From an uncultured Treponema sp. (GTDB lineage: Bacteria; Spirochaetota; Spirochaetia; Treponematales; Treponemataceae): a DNA stretch of 15,690 nt. The stretch lies in assembly GCA_937915735.1 (NCBI GenBank), contig CALGGS010000267.1:1-15690 (forward strand), given 5' to 3'. The notes beneath the pieces are model-generated. The model did no database searches, had not been told where the DNA came from, and was given only the letters and a program-made list of their open reading frames with translations. Position 1 is the first letter of the stretch, and every line of letters starts with the position of its first letter. The position numbers and the translations under genes are program-made. Shown here in pieces: positions 1-8,155 of the stretch.

Positions 1-837
1 GACTTGGATTATTACAGATATACCGATAAGCTGAAATTTGATATTACACCACCTGTGACTTCGGAAACTTACACAATTTATGCTTCTTATAAAGACACTT
101 CAAGTTCAGTAGCAAGCTTAGAAACAACTCTCACAAAAGATTCAACTACAGGACTATACTTTATAACAGGTCTTGAAAGCGGAAAAACTTATGATGTTTC
201 GATTTATGTTGAAGTTTTTAAGACGCTTGATGATGGAAAAGAATATTCTTCATGCTCAAATCTTTGTGCAAAAAATCTTACTTGTAATACAGCAGTAAGT
301 TGTGATTCCGGATACCTGTGCTATAAAAATGGTTCTTCTTTTGAATATTATTATGATGTTCAGCCTTCTTCTTACGAGGGAACATTCGTCGGCTATGTGT
401 GCAGCGTAGACGAGCTGAAGCAGCCGGTTCTGATTCTTTCTGAAAATGATTATCAAGAAACGAAAGAAGACAGTTCAATCGTCAAATATTTTGATTATGA
501 AAGTGCCTTAGCAAATGCTGAAAGTTATGATGCTGGTAACTTAAACTGGTCTCTTCCAACAAAGGCAGAAATAGAAGAAATCTTTAATGGTGAAAACTCA
601 AGCCTTATTTTGAGCGCAATTTCAAAAAAAGAGGGAAAAGTAAACTTTACGGAGCCAGAAATGACTAGTGAAGGAATGCAAAACGGACTTTATGTGACCC
701 AAACTGTAAGCGAAGATGACAGCACAAAAGTCTATGTCTTTGCAATTAGCGAAACGCTTTGCAGCGAAGCGATTCTTTCTGCAAAAGACGGCACAAGCGG
801 AATATTTGCCGTTCGCGCAGTGAGCAAAAGTGAGTAA
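1..837 (+). CDS. FN3 / DUF1566-type surface protein, C-terminal part
   Basis: This reading frame is open from the left edge, so the N-terminus and any signal peptide lie outside the window; the first TTG at base 4 is not a credible start. About 278 residues are visible. The first ~70 look like a fibronectin type III-like beta domain, with an ITGLESGKTYDVSIYV stretch typical of its last strands. Five cysteines follow within about 25 residues (CSNLC...C...C...C), possibly disulphide-bonded. The last ~150 residues resemble the DUF1566/Lcl C-terminal module: FVGYVCSVDE, then NWSLPTKAEIEEIF (compare the usual W-R-L-P-T-x-x-E motif), ending in FAVRAVSKSE. Such composite proteins are usually exported or lipid-anchored, with unknown ligands. 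Base composition is more AT-rich than in the downstream ligA. Function is not assignable; the domain calls are inferred from pattern only. Confidence 0.65.
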   Translation, partial: DLDYYRYTDKLKFDITPPVTSETYTIYASYKDTSSSVASLETTLTKDSTTGLYFITGLESGKTYDVSIYVEVFKTLDDGKEYSSCSNLCAKNLTCNTAVSCDSGYLCYKNGSSFEYYYDVQPSSYEGTFVGYVCSVDELKQPVLILSENDYQETKEDSSIVKYFDYESALANAESYDAGNLNWSLPTKAEIEEIFNGENSSLILSAISKKEGKVNFTEPEMTSEGMQNGLYVTQTVSEDDSTKVYVFAISETLCSEAILSAKDGTSGIFAVRAVSKSE

Positions 838-848
838 ATCGCCTCCCA

Positions 849-920
849 TGTTATTATCGCACCTGATATATGTGTCATTATCGCTCACGCGTAACATGTC
901 ATTATCGGGCGCGACCCGAT
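849..920. repeat. Three tandem 24-bp units in the gap before ligA
   Basis: The core TGTYATTATCGS starts at 849, 873 and 897, giving an exact 24-nt spacing. The first 12 bases of each unit are nearly identical and the other 12 diverge. The last unit runs into a perfect hairpin (901-923). The 134-bp gap (838-971) holds only this array, the hairpin and the ligA promoter. Exact periodicity with half-conserved units suggests a copy of a dispersed intergenic repeat or a set of protein-binding sites. Which one cannot be told from a single copy. Confidence 0.7.
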
Positions 921-923
921 AAT
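901..923. repeat. Perfect 9-bp inverted repeat (hairpin), possible terminator
   Basis: ATTATCGGG (901-909) and CCCGATAAT (915-923) are perfect complements around a 5-nt CGCGA loop. It lies 64 nt after the stop of the first gene and 11 nt before the putative ligA -35. No T-tract follows (CTTCCTGC), so a Rho-independent terminator is doubtful. It could stabilise the 3' end of the upstream transcript or act as an operator near the ligA promoter. Confidence 0.55.
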
Positions 924-933
924 CTTCCTGCTA

Positions 934-962
934 AAGACAAAACGCTCTTTTTATGATAAACT
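934..962 (+). promoter_or_regulatory. Putative ligA promoter abutting the start codon
   Basis: AAGACA (934-939), a 17-nt spacer and TAAACT (957-962), with a TGA extended -10 in front (954-956). Only 9 nt separate the -10 from the ligA ATG at 972 and no Shine-Dalgarno is present. A start point 6-8 nt after the -10 would leave a leader of only 1-3 nt. Each hexamer is 4-5/6 to consensus, so this is moderate evidence. Confidence 0.45.
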
Positions 963-971
963 AACGCCCTA

Positions 972-2897
972 ATGGATTTGTTTGACAACGCTCGGATTGA
1001 CGAGCTTACTTCTTTAATAAAAAAATATCAGGACTCATATTACAACGGTGAGGCGGAAATTTCTGACGCTGAATTTGATTCTCTTTGGGACGAATTAAAA
1101 TCCCTTGACCCTCAGAATCCCATCCTGCAGAAGGTCGGCGCGGACTCAGGCTCTTTTGCGAAAGTTCGGCACATAATGCCCATGGGCAGTCAGGAAAAGG
1201 CTGCGAATCCGGAACAGTTCTTGGCTTGGGCAAAAAATCATTCTTACAATGAATACTTGGTTGAATATAAGCTTGACGGGGCTTCTTTAGAGCTTCAGTA
1301 TTCTCACGGTGAGCTTCTGCGTGCTGTAACTCGTGGGGATGGTGCTATTGGTGATGACATTACTGCCAACGCAAAGAAAATGCAGGGAGTTAAAATCGCT
1401 CTTTTTGACGAAAACTGCAGCAAAATCGACTTTACGGGTGCTGTCCGGGGCGAAGTCTTAATGAGCCACACAGTTCACGAAAAATTTTATTCTGACAAGG
1501 CGAACTGCCGCAATGCTGCGAACGGTTTGATGAAGCGAAAGGACGGTTCTGGAAGCGAAAGACTTTGCCTTATGACCTACGACGCGCTTTCAACCGAAGG
1601 AGAAAGTCCTTTTTCTGACGAAGAAGAAAAAATAAACTGGCTTAAAAAATGCGGCTTTAAGACTTCGCCGCTAAAAATCTGTAAAAGTGCTGATGAGGTA
1701 ATAGCATACCGGGACGAGGTCATGGAAAAGCGAAAAAACTTAGACTATGACATCGACGGTCTTGTAATAAAAGAGAGGCGCATTGATTTGGCGGATGCAA
1801 GCCGTGCCCGTCCTGACAGACAGATTGCGTTTAAATTCAGCCTTGAGGAAGCGGTAAGCGTTCTGCGTGAGGTTGAGTGGAGCGAGTCTGGCTCGACATA
1901 CACGCCTGTCGCAATTTTTGACGAAGTTTTTCTCAACGGAACCAAGGTTCAGCGGGCAAGCCTGGCAAATCCTGACACGATGAGAAATCTCGGGGTAAAA
2001 ATCGGAAGTCATGTCGTTGTCGTAAAGCGAGGCGAGATTATCCCGAAAATTGAGCGGGTCTTGCCTGACGAGCAGGATGAAAAGACGCGCGCGATTGTTT
2101 TCCCTGAAAAATGTGGGACTTGTGGAAGTGAGCTTGTTGACGAGGGAAGTCGTCTTTTCTGCCCGAACAAAAACTGCCCTAAGAGAGTCCTTCATCAGAT
2201 TCAAAAATGGGTGAGCGTTGTCGACATCCGTGACTTAGGAGAAAGTCTCTTAAAAGAGCTTTTTAAGAACAAAGAAATCAACTCGATTTCAGGAATTTAT
2301 GCCCTTACACAAGAAAAACTCGTTCCCTATTTTTTAAACGAAGAGTCAATCGAAAATCAAAAGGATTCCCTGGGCGCAAAAAAAGTCTACGAGAGCATTC
2401 AAAGCCACAGGAAAATGAGCCTTGCAAGCTTTATCGGCGGCTTTGACATCGAAGGAATCGGAGAGACGATGGTTCAAAAGCTTATTGATTCAGGCTTTAC
2501 GACCCTTTCAAAATTTCTTTCTGCGACCGAAGAGGAAATAGCCTCTGTCTACGGCTTTGCCGAAATCACGGCAAAAACCTTTGTCGAGGGCTTGGCCGAA
2601 AACAAGGAAGAAATGCTTTCTCTCACTCAAAGCGGAACAATCCTTCTCGAAGAGATAGGGGGCGGAGCATTGACCGGAAAATCCTTCTGCTTTACGGGCG
2701 AGCTTCACACTATGAAGAGGGCTGACGCAGAAAATCTCGTAAAAAAAGCCGGCGGAAGCTGCAAGTCAAGCGTCACGAAGGATTTGAGCTATCTTGTCAC
2801 GAACGACACTTCAAGCGGCTCTGGCAAAAATCAGAAGGCTGCAAAATTCGGAATTCCAATCATAAACGAAGAGGAATTCTTGCAAATGTTAAAATAG
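972..2897 (+). CDS. ligA: NAD-dependent DNA ligase LigA
   Basis: Seals nicks in duplex DNA using NAD+ in replication and repair. It has 641 residues, slightly short for the family (about 670). The adenylated lysine is K100 in EYKLDG. Other nucleotidyltransferase motifs are TRGDGAIGDD (120-129), AVRGEV (157-162), DIDGLVIK (260-267) and AFKF (286-289). The OB fold follows (GSTYTPVA at ~307, VVVKRGEIIPKI at ~349). A four-cysteine zinc finger is at C381, C384, C397 and C402, then helix-hairpin-helix segments (DLGESLL, IEGIGE) and a C-terminal BRCT domain from ~563 (GKSFCFTGEL). Departures from the usual text are GSQEKAANPEQF where most LigA proteins have an SL-N-AF-like NMN-contacting segment, and KRKDGSGSERL after the NAA motif. 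The ATG at 972 has no SD but gives the expected N-terminus (ISDAEFDSL). The radical SAM gene follows 34 nt downstream, probably co-transcribed. Confidence 0.97.
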   Translation: MDLFDNARIDELTSLIKKYQDSYYNGEAEISDAEFDSLWDELKSLDPQNPILQKVGADSGSFAKVRHIMPMGSQEKAANPEQFLAWAKNHSYNEYLVEYKLDGASLELQYSHGELLRAVTRGDGAIGDDITANAKKMQGVKIALFDENCSKIDFTGAVRGEVLMSHTVHEKFYSDKANCRNAANGLMKRKDGSGSERLCLMTYDALSTEGESPFSDEEEKINWLKKCGFKTSPLKICKSADEVIAYRDEVMEKRKNLDYDIDGLVIKERRIDLADASRARPDRQIAFKFSLEEAVSVLREVEWSESGSTYTPVAIFDEVFLNGTKVQRASLANPDTMRNLGVKIGSHVVVVKRGEIIPKIERVLPDEQDEKTRAIVFPEKCGTCGSELVDEGSRLFCPNKNCPKRVLHQIQKWVSVVDIRDLGESLLKELFKNKEINSISGIYALTQEKLVPYFLNEESIENQKDSLGAKKVYESIQSHRKMSLASFIGGFDIEGIGETMVQKLIDSGFTTLSKFLSATEEEIASVYGFAEITAKTFVEGLAENKEEMLSLTQSGTILLEEIGGGALTGKSFCFTGELHTMKRADAENLVKKAGGSCKSSVTKDLSYLVTNDTSSGSGKNQKAAKFGIPIINEEEFLQMLK

Positions 2898-2931
2898 CTC
2901 CCTATTCTGCCATAAATTCAGGAGAAAAATT

Positions 2932-5718
2932 ATGAATCTTATAAATCCTCTTTCTCTTTTTGGGAATTCCCTTTGCTCGGTTCAGAATCCGTCCAGCTAT
3001 ACTGGCGGAGAATATGGTCAGGTAGTAAAAAAGCATATTCCGAATGACGATAAATTCAACTTTTGCGTGGCTTTTCCTGATGTCTACACCATTGGAATGG
3101 CAAATCAGGCAATCAAGATTATTTATAACGGTCTGAATAAAAAAGAAAATGTCCGCTGCGAACGGGTTTTCGCTGTCGAGACAGACTTTGAAAAGCTCTT
3201 AAAAGAATTTAACGCTCCTCTTTACACACTTGAAACCGGAATGCCCCTAAATGAACTTGATATGATTGGCTTTTCCATTGGCTATGAGCTTGGAATCACT
3301 GGCGTTCTTTCAATTCTGGAGCTTGGAAAAATTCCGCTTCTTAAAAAAGACCGGTCAGAAAAGGACCCGATTGTAATTGCCGGCGGCTGTGGCTCTACGA
3401 ATCCTGCTCCTTTCTCTGATTTTTTTGACGCGGTTTTTATCGGTGAGGCCGAAGGCGGAATGTTCGAGCTTGTAGATGAATGTGCGAGGCTTAAGAAAAA
3501 GGGGGCGAGTCGCTCTGAGATTTTAGCGCATTTTGCAGGCCATCCTTCAGTCTGGACAGAAAATATGAGCGATGAAACTTGCGGCCATTCAGTCGCCCGC
3601 CGTGCTGTCTGGGCTGACTTTGGCAAAGTTCCGTCTGTTGATTCTTTTATGCCGCTTCCAAATGTAAAGCCCGTGCAAGACCACGGTGTGGTTGAGATTA
3701 TGCGCGGCTGTCCCAATGGCTGCCGCTTCTGTCATGCCGGCGTTTATTACAGGCCTCAGAGGGCAAAAGAAAAAAAGCTTATTTTTGACGATGTTGAAAA
3801 GCTTGTGAAAATCGCCGGCTACCGGGAGATTTCTTTGACTTCCCTTTCCAGCGCGGATTATCCTGAAATTGAAAATCTTCTTGATGACTTAAATGCAAAA
3901 TACAAAAGCCAGAATGTTTCCTTTCAGCTTCCATCCCTAAAGGTGAACAGTTTTTCTCTTCCTCTTTTGGAAAAACTTTCCGAGGTGCGGAAGTCCGGCC
4001 TTACCTTTGCCGTTGAGACTCCTGAAGAAGCCTGGCAGCTCCGTCTTAACAAAGAAGTTTATGCCCAGCATTTAGTCGATGTTATTCTGGATGCAAAAAA
4101 GCGGGGCTGGAACAAGGCGAAATTTTATTTTATGGTGGGGCTTCCTTTTCCTGAGACGGACGAGCTGACCGAGGAAAAAGCAATCGTTGACTTTCTGATT
4201 GATTTACAGAACAAAACCAGGATTCAGTGCAATGTCAATGTGGGGACCTTTATTCCAAAGCCGCACACGGCCTATCAGTGGGTGAGACAGATTTCCCCGG
4301 AAGAAAGCGAGCGAAAATTGCGCTATATCCGGGAAAATCTTCCCCGCGTAAAATTCCATGTAAGCACCCACGAAATAAATACGTCTTATCTTGAGGGCTT
4401 GATTTCTCGCGGAGACAAGCGGGCGGGGAAGGTTATTTTGTCCGCCTTTAAAAAAGGGGCCCGCCTTGACGCATGGGAAAATCATCTTCGTGATAACCTT
4501 AAATTCTGGGAAGAGGCTTTTTCTGAAGCCGATTATGATGTTAAGAATGAGATTCTCCGAGAGCGCTCTAAGGATGAGTCTTTGCCCTGGGACAATGTCT
4601 CCCTTGGCGTCGCAAAGAATTTTTACAAAAAGGAGTGGGAGAAGCACGAGAAAGAAATATTAACTCCAAAGTGCGCGCCGGACTGTAATCACAGGTGCGG
4701 AGTCTGCAACAAACTAACGAAAGTTAATATTGATATAAAAAATAATTCTCAAGATGTATATAAAAATGTACAGTCAGTCGATAATAATTCTCAAAGTGTA
4801 TACAAAAGTGAACAGAAAGAGGGAAATTCTGTCTACCCAGAGTGGAATATCCGCATAATGTACAGGGTTATTTTTGAATTCACAAAGAATAATGGTGGTG
4901 AATATATCTCTCATCTTTCACAGGTTGAATTTTTTAACAGGGCTTTTTTGAAGTGCAATCTTCCTGTAATCTACACCACGGGCTTTAATCCTCTTCCTCG
5001 CCTTGAATTCGCTTCGACTCTTTCTCTCGGAATTTCTTCTGACGCGGAAATTGCCTCGACTGTCCTTTATGAGGATGTTTCAGAGGAGGCTTTTATGGCC
5101 GCCTTGAATCCTCATTTGCCGGACTCTATTCAGATTAAAAAGGCTTTTATTTTCCCGGTCACAAATCAGAGAAGGCGGGAGTCTTTGAGCACCGGGCTTT
5201 GGGGAAATGTTTACGAGTATTCATTCAAGGTAAGTGATGGGGAAGTGAAGGCGTTTTTTGCCTCTGAAAAAGCTAAACCCTTTTTGGAAAAGGACTCCTT
5301 GTGTGCTTTTAAGGCTATGGAGAATGACGGCAGAAAGTGGAGGGTAAAGCTTTTGTTTCAAAAGGACAGGGCTTTCCGCAATGCCCTTGAAGAATTCTTT
5401 GGCAAAAAGATTTATGAAATTGTCTCGATAAAAAAAATTCAGACTCTCGCAAAGCCGGATGTTACGGGCTGGACTAGCGAAGTGAACGAGGCTTATCAAA
5501 AATCTCTAATGTCAATGAAAAAACATTCCGATATGATAGATATAAACGCTCGCTTCAAAGAAAAAATCTTGAGTCCTGAAGAGAATATGAATCGCTCAAG
5601 CGACAATGCAATCTCATATTTTGAGCTTTACGAAAAAATCAGCCTTATAAACAGGCAGCTTATTGAGCAGCGTGAAAGGCTTGAAGAAGAAAAATCGAAG
5701 AAAAAATCAAAAGCATAG
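2932..5718 (+). CDS. B12-binding-type radical SAM protein fused to DUF2344 domain (TIGR03960 + TIGR03936 type)
   Basis: This 928-residue protein joins two units that many bacteria encode as adjacent genes. Residues ~1-225 correspond to the family's N-terminal B12-binding-like region. The radical SAM core has C260, C264 and C267 (RGCPNGCRFC), the spacing typical of this family, which bind the SAM-coordinating [4Fe-4S] cluster. A second cysteine group, C581, C585, C589 and C592 (ending CGVC), closes this half and may bind a metal or second cluster. A low-complexity linker (~595-640) with a duplicated 14-residue unit leads to the DUF2344-like domain starting near M643 (MYRVIFEFTKNNGGEYISHL). The C-terminus is a charged helix. 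AGGAG lies 7 nt before the ATG. It follows ligA by 34 nt and ends at a bidirectional terminator. The substrate is unknown; an RNA or ribosome-related role is sometimes suggested from neighbouring genes in other genomes, but nothing here tests that. Confidence 0.93.
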   Translation: MNLINPLSLFGNSLCSVQNPSSYTGGEYGQVVKKHIPNDDKFNFCVAFPDVYTIGMANQAIKIIYNGLNKKENVRCERVFAVETDFEKLLKEFNAPLYTLETGMPLNELDMIGFSIGYELGITGVLSILELGKIPLLKKDRSEKDPIVIAGGCGSTNPAPFSDFFDAVFIGEAEGGMFELVDECARLKKKGASRSEILAHFAGHPSVWTENMSDETCGHSVARRAVWADFGKVPSVDSFMPLPNVKPVQDHGVVEIMRGCPNGCRFCHAGVYYRPQRAKEKKLIFDDVEKLVKIAGYREISLTSLSSADYPEIENLLDDLNAKYKSQNVSFQLPSLKVNSFSLPLLEKLSEVRKSGLTFAVETPEEAWQLRLNKEVYAQHLVDVILDAKKRGWNKAKFYFMVGLPFPETDELTEEKAIVDFLIDLQNKTRIQCNVNVGTFIPKPHTAYQWVRQISPEESERKLRYIRENLPRVKFHVSTHEINTSYLEGLISRGDKRAGKVILSAFKKGARLDAWENHLRDNLKFWEEAFSEADYDVKNEILRERSKDESLPWDNVSLGVAKNFYKKEWEKHEKEILTPKCAPDCNHRCGVCNKLTKVNIDIKNNSQDVYKNVQSVDNNSQSVYKSEQKEGNSVYPEWNIRIMYRVIFEFTKNNGGEYISHLSQVEFFNRAFLKCNLPVIYTTGFNPLPRLEFASTLSLGISSDAEIASTVLYEDVSEEAFMAALNPHLPDSIQIKKAFIFPVTNQRRRESLSTGLWGNVYEYSFKVSDGEVKAFFASEKAKPFLEKDSLCAFKAMENDGRKWRVKLLFQKDRAFRNALEEFFGKKIYEIVSIKKIQTLAKPDVTGWTSEVNEAYQKSLMSMKKHSDMIDINARFKEKILSPEENMNRSSDNAISYFELYEKISLINRQLIEQRERLEEEKSKKKSKA
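4741..4824 (+). repeat. In-frame duplicated 42-bp unit in the domain linker
   Basis: Two adjacent 42-bp units (4741-4782 and 4783-4824) encode NNSQDVYKNVQSVD and NNSQSVYKSEQKEG. The first 33 bases match at 28 positions. The stretch is visibly richer in A and T than the flanking coding sequence. It lies exactly between the radical SAM half and the DUF2344-like domain, so it looks like a spacer grown by tandem duplication. Confidence 0.8.
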
Positions 5719-5743
5719 AAAACATATAAAATTTATATGTTTT
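5719..5743. terminator. Bidirectional AT-rich terminator between convergent genes
   Basis: AAAACATATAAA (5719-5730) and TTTATATGTTTT (5732-5743) are perfect complements around one base; in practice the closing pairs open to make a larger loop. The A-run before and T-run after provide a U-tract on both transcripts. It starts directly after the radical SAM stop codon and overlaps the last codons of the AI-2E gene on the other strand. The stem lacks GC pairs, so efficiency is uncertain. Confidence 0.65.
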
Positions 5744-6833
5744 TAACCGATTTTCCGTTTCCGAGTAAAATTCCAATGGGGCGGAGAATCGATATGTTTT
5801 CGCATATAATTTTTATGATGACCATTAGCGGTATCGCGAGAATCAGGCCTAAGAATCCCCAGAGCCAGCCCCAGAGAGACAGGCTTACGAGAATCACGAA
5901 AGGCGAGATTCCGAGGTTTTCGCCCTGAACCTTGGGGTCAACGACATTTCCAAGAATCATGTTTATTAAAATTACCGCAATCGAGAAAAAAATTACCGGC
6001 AGAGGAGTCGGATACCACTGGACAATTGCGAAAATTATCATAATGGAGCAGGATATTATCGAGCCGAAAGTGGGGATAAAATTCAGTACGAAAGCCAAAA
6101 AACCCCATACCAAAGGAAAGTCAATCCTTGCAAGAAGGCAGAAGACGTAGACGAGAAGACCCGTTAAAAGCGAGAGGAAAAATTTTATTGAAACATAGTG
6201 AGTCGTGTCACGGGCAATCTGGTGCATTATCGCGTGAATTTTTTCGCTCTTGTCGCTTGAAAAGGCGGTCAGAATCTTTTCTTTTGTGAATTTCATTTCG
6301 AGTAAAAGAAAAATCGAGAAAAGAAGGACTAAAAATGTTGATTTTGAAAATGATGTAAGAAAGCCGGTAAAGTTCAGTGCGAAATTTTTTATGAGGGGGA
6401 AAATGTTCAGCTGCTCGCTGATGTTCTCTAAAAGCGTTTGTTCTGCATTAAAATCAAGAAAGAAATTTAAAAGACCTGAATCCTTGTTGGCAATGAATCT
6501 TTCCTGAAGGTTGTGGTAAATCGTCTGAAATCTGGACTCATATTTTGGATAAGATTCAATGATTGAGGAAAGGCTTGATGTTAAGATATTTCCAAGGGCA
6601 AAGAATATTGTGATGAATATCGCGTAGACAATTATGATTCCGAGTCCCCAGGGAATCTTGCACTTTTCATTCAGCTTTTTTATGAACGGATAAAAAACCG
6701 CTGCAAGCAAAATCGAAAGAACGACAGGCTTTAAAAAACTCTCAAGCACCTTTAGCAGCGTCCCCGCAAGAGCGACGCTTATAAAAATGAGGAGATAAAA
6801 AATTCCTTTTACGAGCCTGCCGTTGTTTTGCAT
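5733..6833 (-). CDS. AI-2E family transporter (PerM-like permease)
   Basis: A polytopic inner-membrane protein of 366 residues, normal for the family. The N-terminus has hydrophobic segments at about 10-28, 36-50 and 62-82. A soluble region (about 90-150) follows, then further segments at ~160-178 and ~215-345. Family signatures are clear: NFIPTFGSII (251-260), GNVVDPKVQG (295-304) and the LSLWGWLWGFLGLILAIPLMV stretch around 318-338. Characterised members export small solutes, for example autoinducer-2, or act as Na+/H+ antiporters; the substrate here cannot be inferred. Its ATG overlaps the serS stop as TAATG, so translation is probably coupled to serS and it needs no promoter of its own. 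It is the last gene of the minus-strand unit and ends in the bidirectional terminator. Confidence 0.93.
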   Translation of the reverse strand: MQNNGRLVKGIFYLLIFISVALAGTLLKVLESFLKPVVLSILLAAVFYPFIKKLNEKCKIPWGLGIIIVYAIFITIFFALGNILTSSLSSIIESYPKYESRFQTIYHNLQERFIANKDSGLLNFFLDFNAEQTLLENISEQLNIFPLIKNFALNFTGFLTSFSKSTFLVLLFSIFLLLEMKFTKEKILTAFSSDKSEKIHAIMHQIARDTTHYVSIKFFLSLLTGLLVYVFCLLARIDFPLVWGFLAFVLNFIPTFGSIISCSIMIIFAIVQWYPTPLPVIFFSIAVILINMILGNVVDPKVQGENLGISPFVILVSLSLWGWLWGFLGLILAIPLMVIIKIICENISILRPIGILLGNGKSVKNI

Positions 6834-8131
6834 TATTTTTTGTTCTTCGGAAGGATTTTGTCGAAGCCACAGTATGGAACCAGGACTTCAGGAATTGAAA
6901 CCGAGCCGTCTTCGTTCTGGTAGTTTTCGAGAATCGCAAGCATTGCCCTGCCTACCGCAATTGCCGTTCCGTTTAGCATGTGAACATATTTGTTCTTGCC
7001 GTCGTCGTCGCGGTATTTGACGTTTAAGCGGCGGGCCTGATAGTCCGTGCAGTTTGATGTTGATGTGACTTCACCATATTCACCATCAGGATGCTCTTGT
7101 GTTGCCCTGCCTGGCATCCAAGCCTCCAGATCCCATTTTCTGTAGGCTGGCGCTCCCAAGTCACCGGTGCAAGTGTCTACGACATGGAAGGGAAGGCCGA
7201 GACCCGTGAAGATTTCCTCCTCGATTAGGCGGAGCTGCTCGTGAATTTTGTCGCTTTCTTCTGGAAGACAGTAGACAAACATCTCAACCTTGTCGAACTG
7301 ATGAACCCGGTACAAGCCCTTTGAGAACTGACCGGCTCCTCCTGCTTCCCGTCTGAAGCAGTGAGAAAGGCCGCAATAAAAGAGCGGGAGCGAAGCCTTG
7401 TCTAGAATTTCGCCTGAGTGGTAGCCGCCCAAAGTGATTTCTGCAGTCGCTACCAGACAAGTGCCTTCGTCTTCGATACAATAGACATTTGACTCGTTAC
7501 CCCGTGGGTTAAAGCCGATTCCCTGCAAGATTTCCTGCTTTGCCACATCCGGCGTGATAAAGTGAGTGAAATTGTGCTTGCGAAGTACATTCAATGCGTA
7601 CATAATAAGGGCTTGCTCCAGGAAAACGGCCTCATTTTTAAGATAGTAAAATTTAGGACCAGAAACCTTCGTTCCCCGATCAAAGTCAAGAATGTCAAGC
7701 TCTTCGCCAAGAGTTACATGGTCTTTAGGCTGGAAGTCGAATTTTCGTGGAGTTCCGACTTTTTTTACCTCAAGGTTTTCTGTGTCCAGCTTTCCGATTG
7801 GCGTGTCAGGATGATGCATATTAGGAATCTTTCGTCCTGCCTCATCAAGGCGTGCCTCTGTTTCAAGAAGCTCTTTTTCTGCCTGAGCGACATCTTCCTT
7901 TATTTTTTTTCCTTCTTCGATGTATTTTGCCCTTGTTTCCGGATCGAGTTTTTGTTTCATTGAGGCGGCGTTCTCGTTTCGTTTCTGTTGCAGGCCCTGC
8001 AATTTTGTGGTGAGGGCAGTGCGCTCGTCAAACAGTTTTACGACTAAATCCGCATCAGCGACCATATTTCGGTCAGCGATATTTTTTTTGACTTCATCAA
8101 GATGTTCTTTAATAAATCTGTAATCTAGCAT
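6833..8131 (-). CDS. serS: Seryl-tRNA synthetase
   Basis: Charges tRNA-Ser with serine in the cytoplasm. The 432 residues are the normal bacterial length. Residues 1-~105 form the antiparallel coiled-coil tRNA-binding arm (MLDYRFIKEHLDEVKKNIADR, then a highly charged helix pair). The class II catalytic core contains ATAEITL (228-234), motif 2 (HCFRREAGGAG at 257-267, GLYRVHQFDKVEMF at 272-285), TSTSNCTDYQARR (356-368) and motif 3 (NGTAIAVGRAMLAILENYQ, 387-405). The ATG has a good Shine-Dalgarno (AAGGA, 6 nt away). Upstream lies a 161-bp gap with a 10-bp-period inverted repeat and a perfect TATAAT, so serS may be transcribed both from pncB and from its own promoter. It is translationally coupled to the AI-2E gene downstream. 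Confidence 0.98.
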   Translation of the reverse strand: MLDYRFIKEHLDEVKKNIADRNMVADADLVVKLFDERTALTTKLQGLQQKRNENAASMKQKLDPETRAKYIEEGKKIKEDVAQAEKELLETEARLDEAGRKIPNMHHPDTPIGKLDTENLEVKKVGTPRKFDFQPKDHVTLGEELDILDFDRGTKVSGPKFYYLKNEAVFLEQALIMYALNVLRKHNFTHFITPDVAKQEILQGIGFNPRGNESNVYCIEDEGTCLVATAEITLGGYHSGEILDKASLPLFYCGLSHCFRREAGGAGQFSKGLYRVHQFDKVEMFVYCLPEESDKIHEQLRLIEEEIFTGLGLPFHVVDTCTGDLGAPAYRKWDLEAWMPGRATQEHPDGEYGEVTSTSNCTDYQARRLNVKYRDDDGKNKYVHMLNGTAIAVGRAMLAILENYQNEDGSVSIPEVLVPYCGFDKILPKNKK

Positions 8132-8155
8132 TTTGAATTCCTTGTATTTTTTTTT

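Noticed and set aside
622..897. Minus-strand 91-codon frame across the first gene end and the repeat
   Set aside because: Mostly antisense to a better-supported gene, and the rest is a translation of the 24-bp repeat; no SD or promoter found.
1740..2204. Minus-strand 154-codon frame inside ligA
   Set aside because: Antisense shadow of conserved LigA core and zinc-finger sequence.
4204..4647. Minus-strand 147-codon frame inside the radical SAM gene
   Set aside because: Antisense shadow; the plus-strand protein has recognisable motifs throughout.
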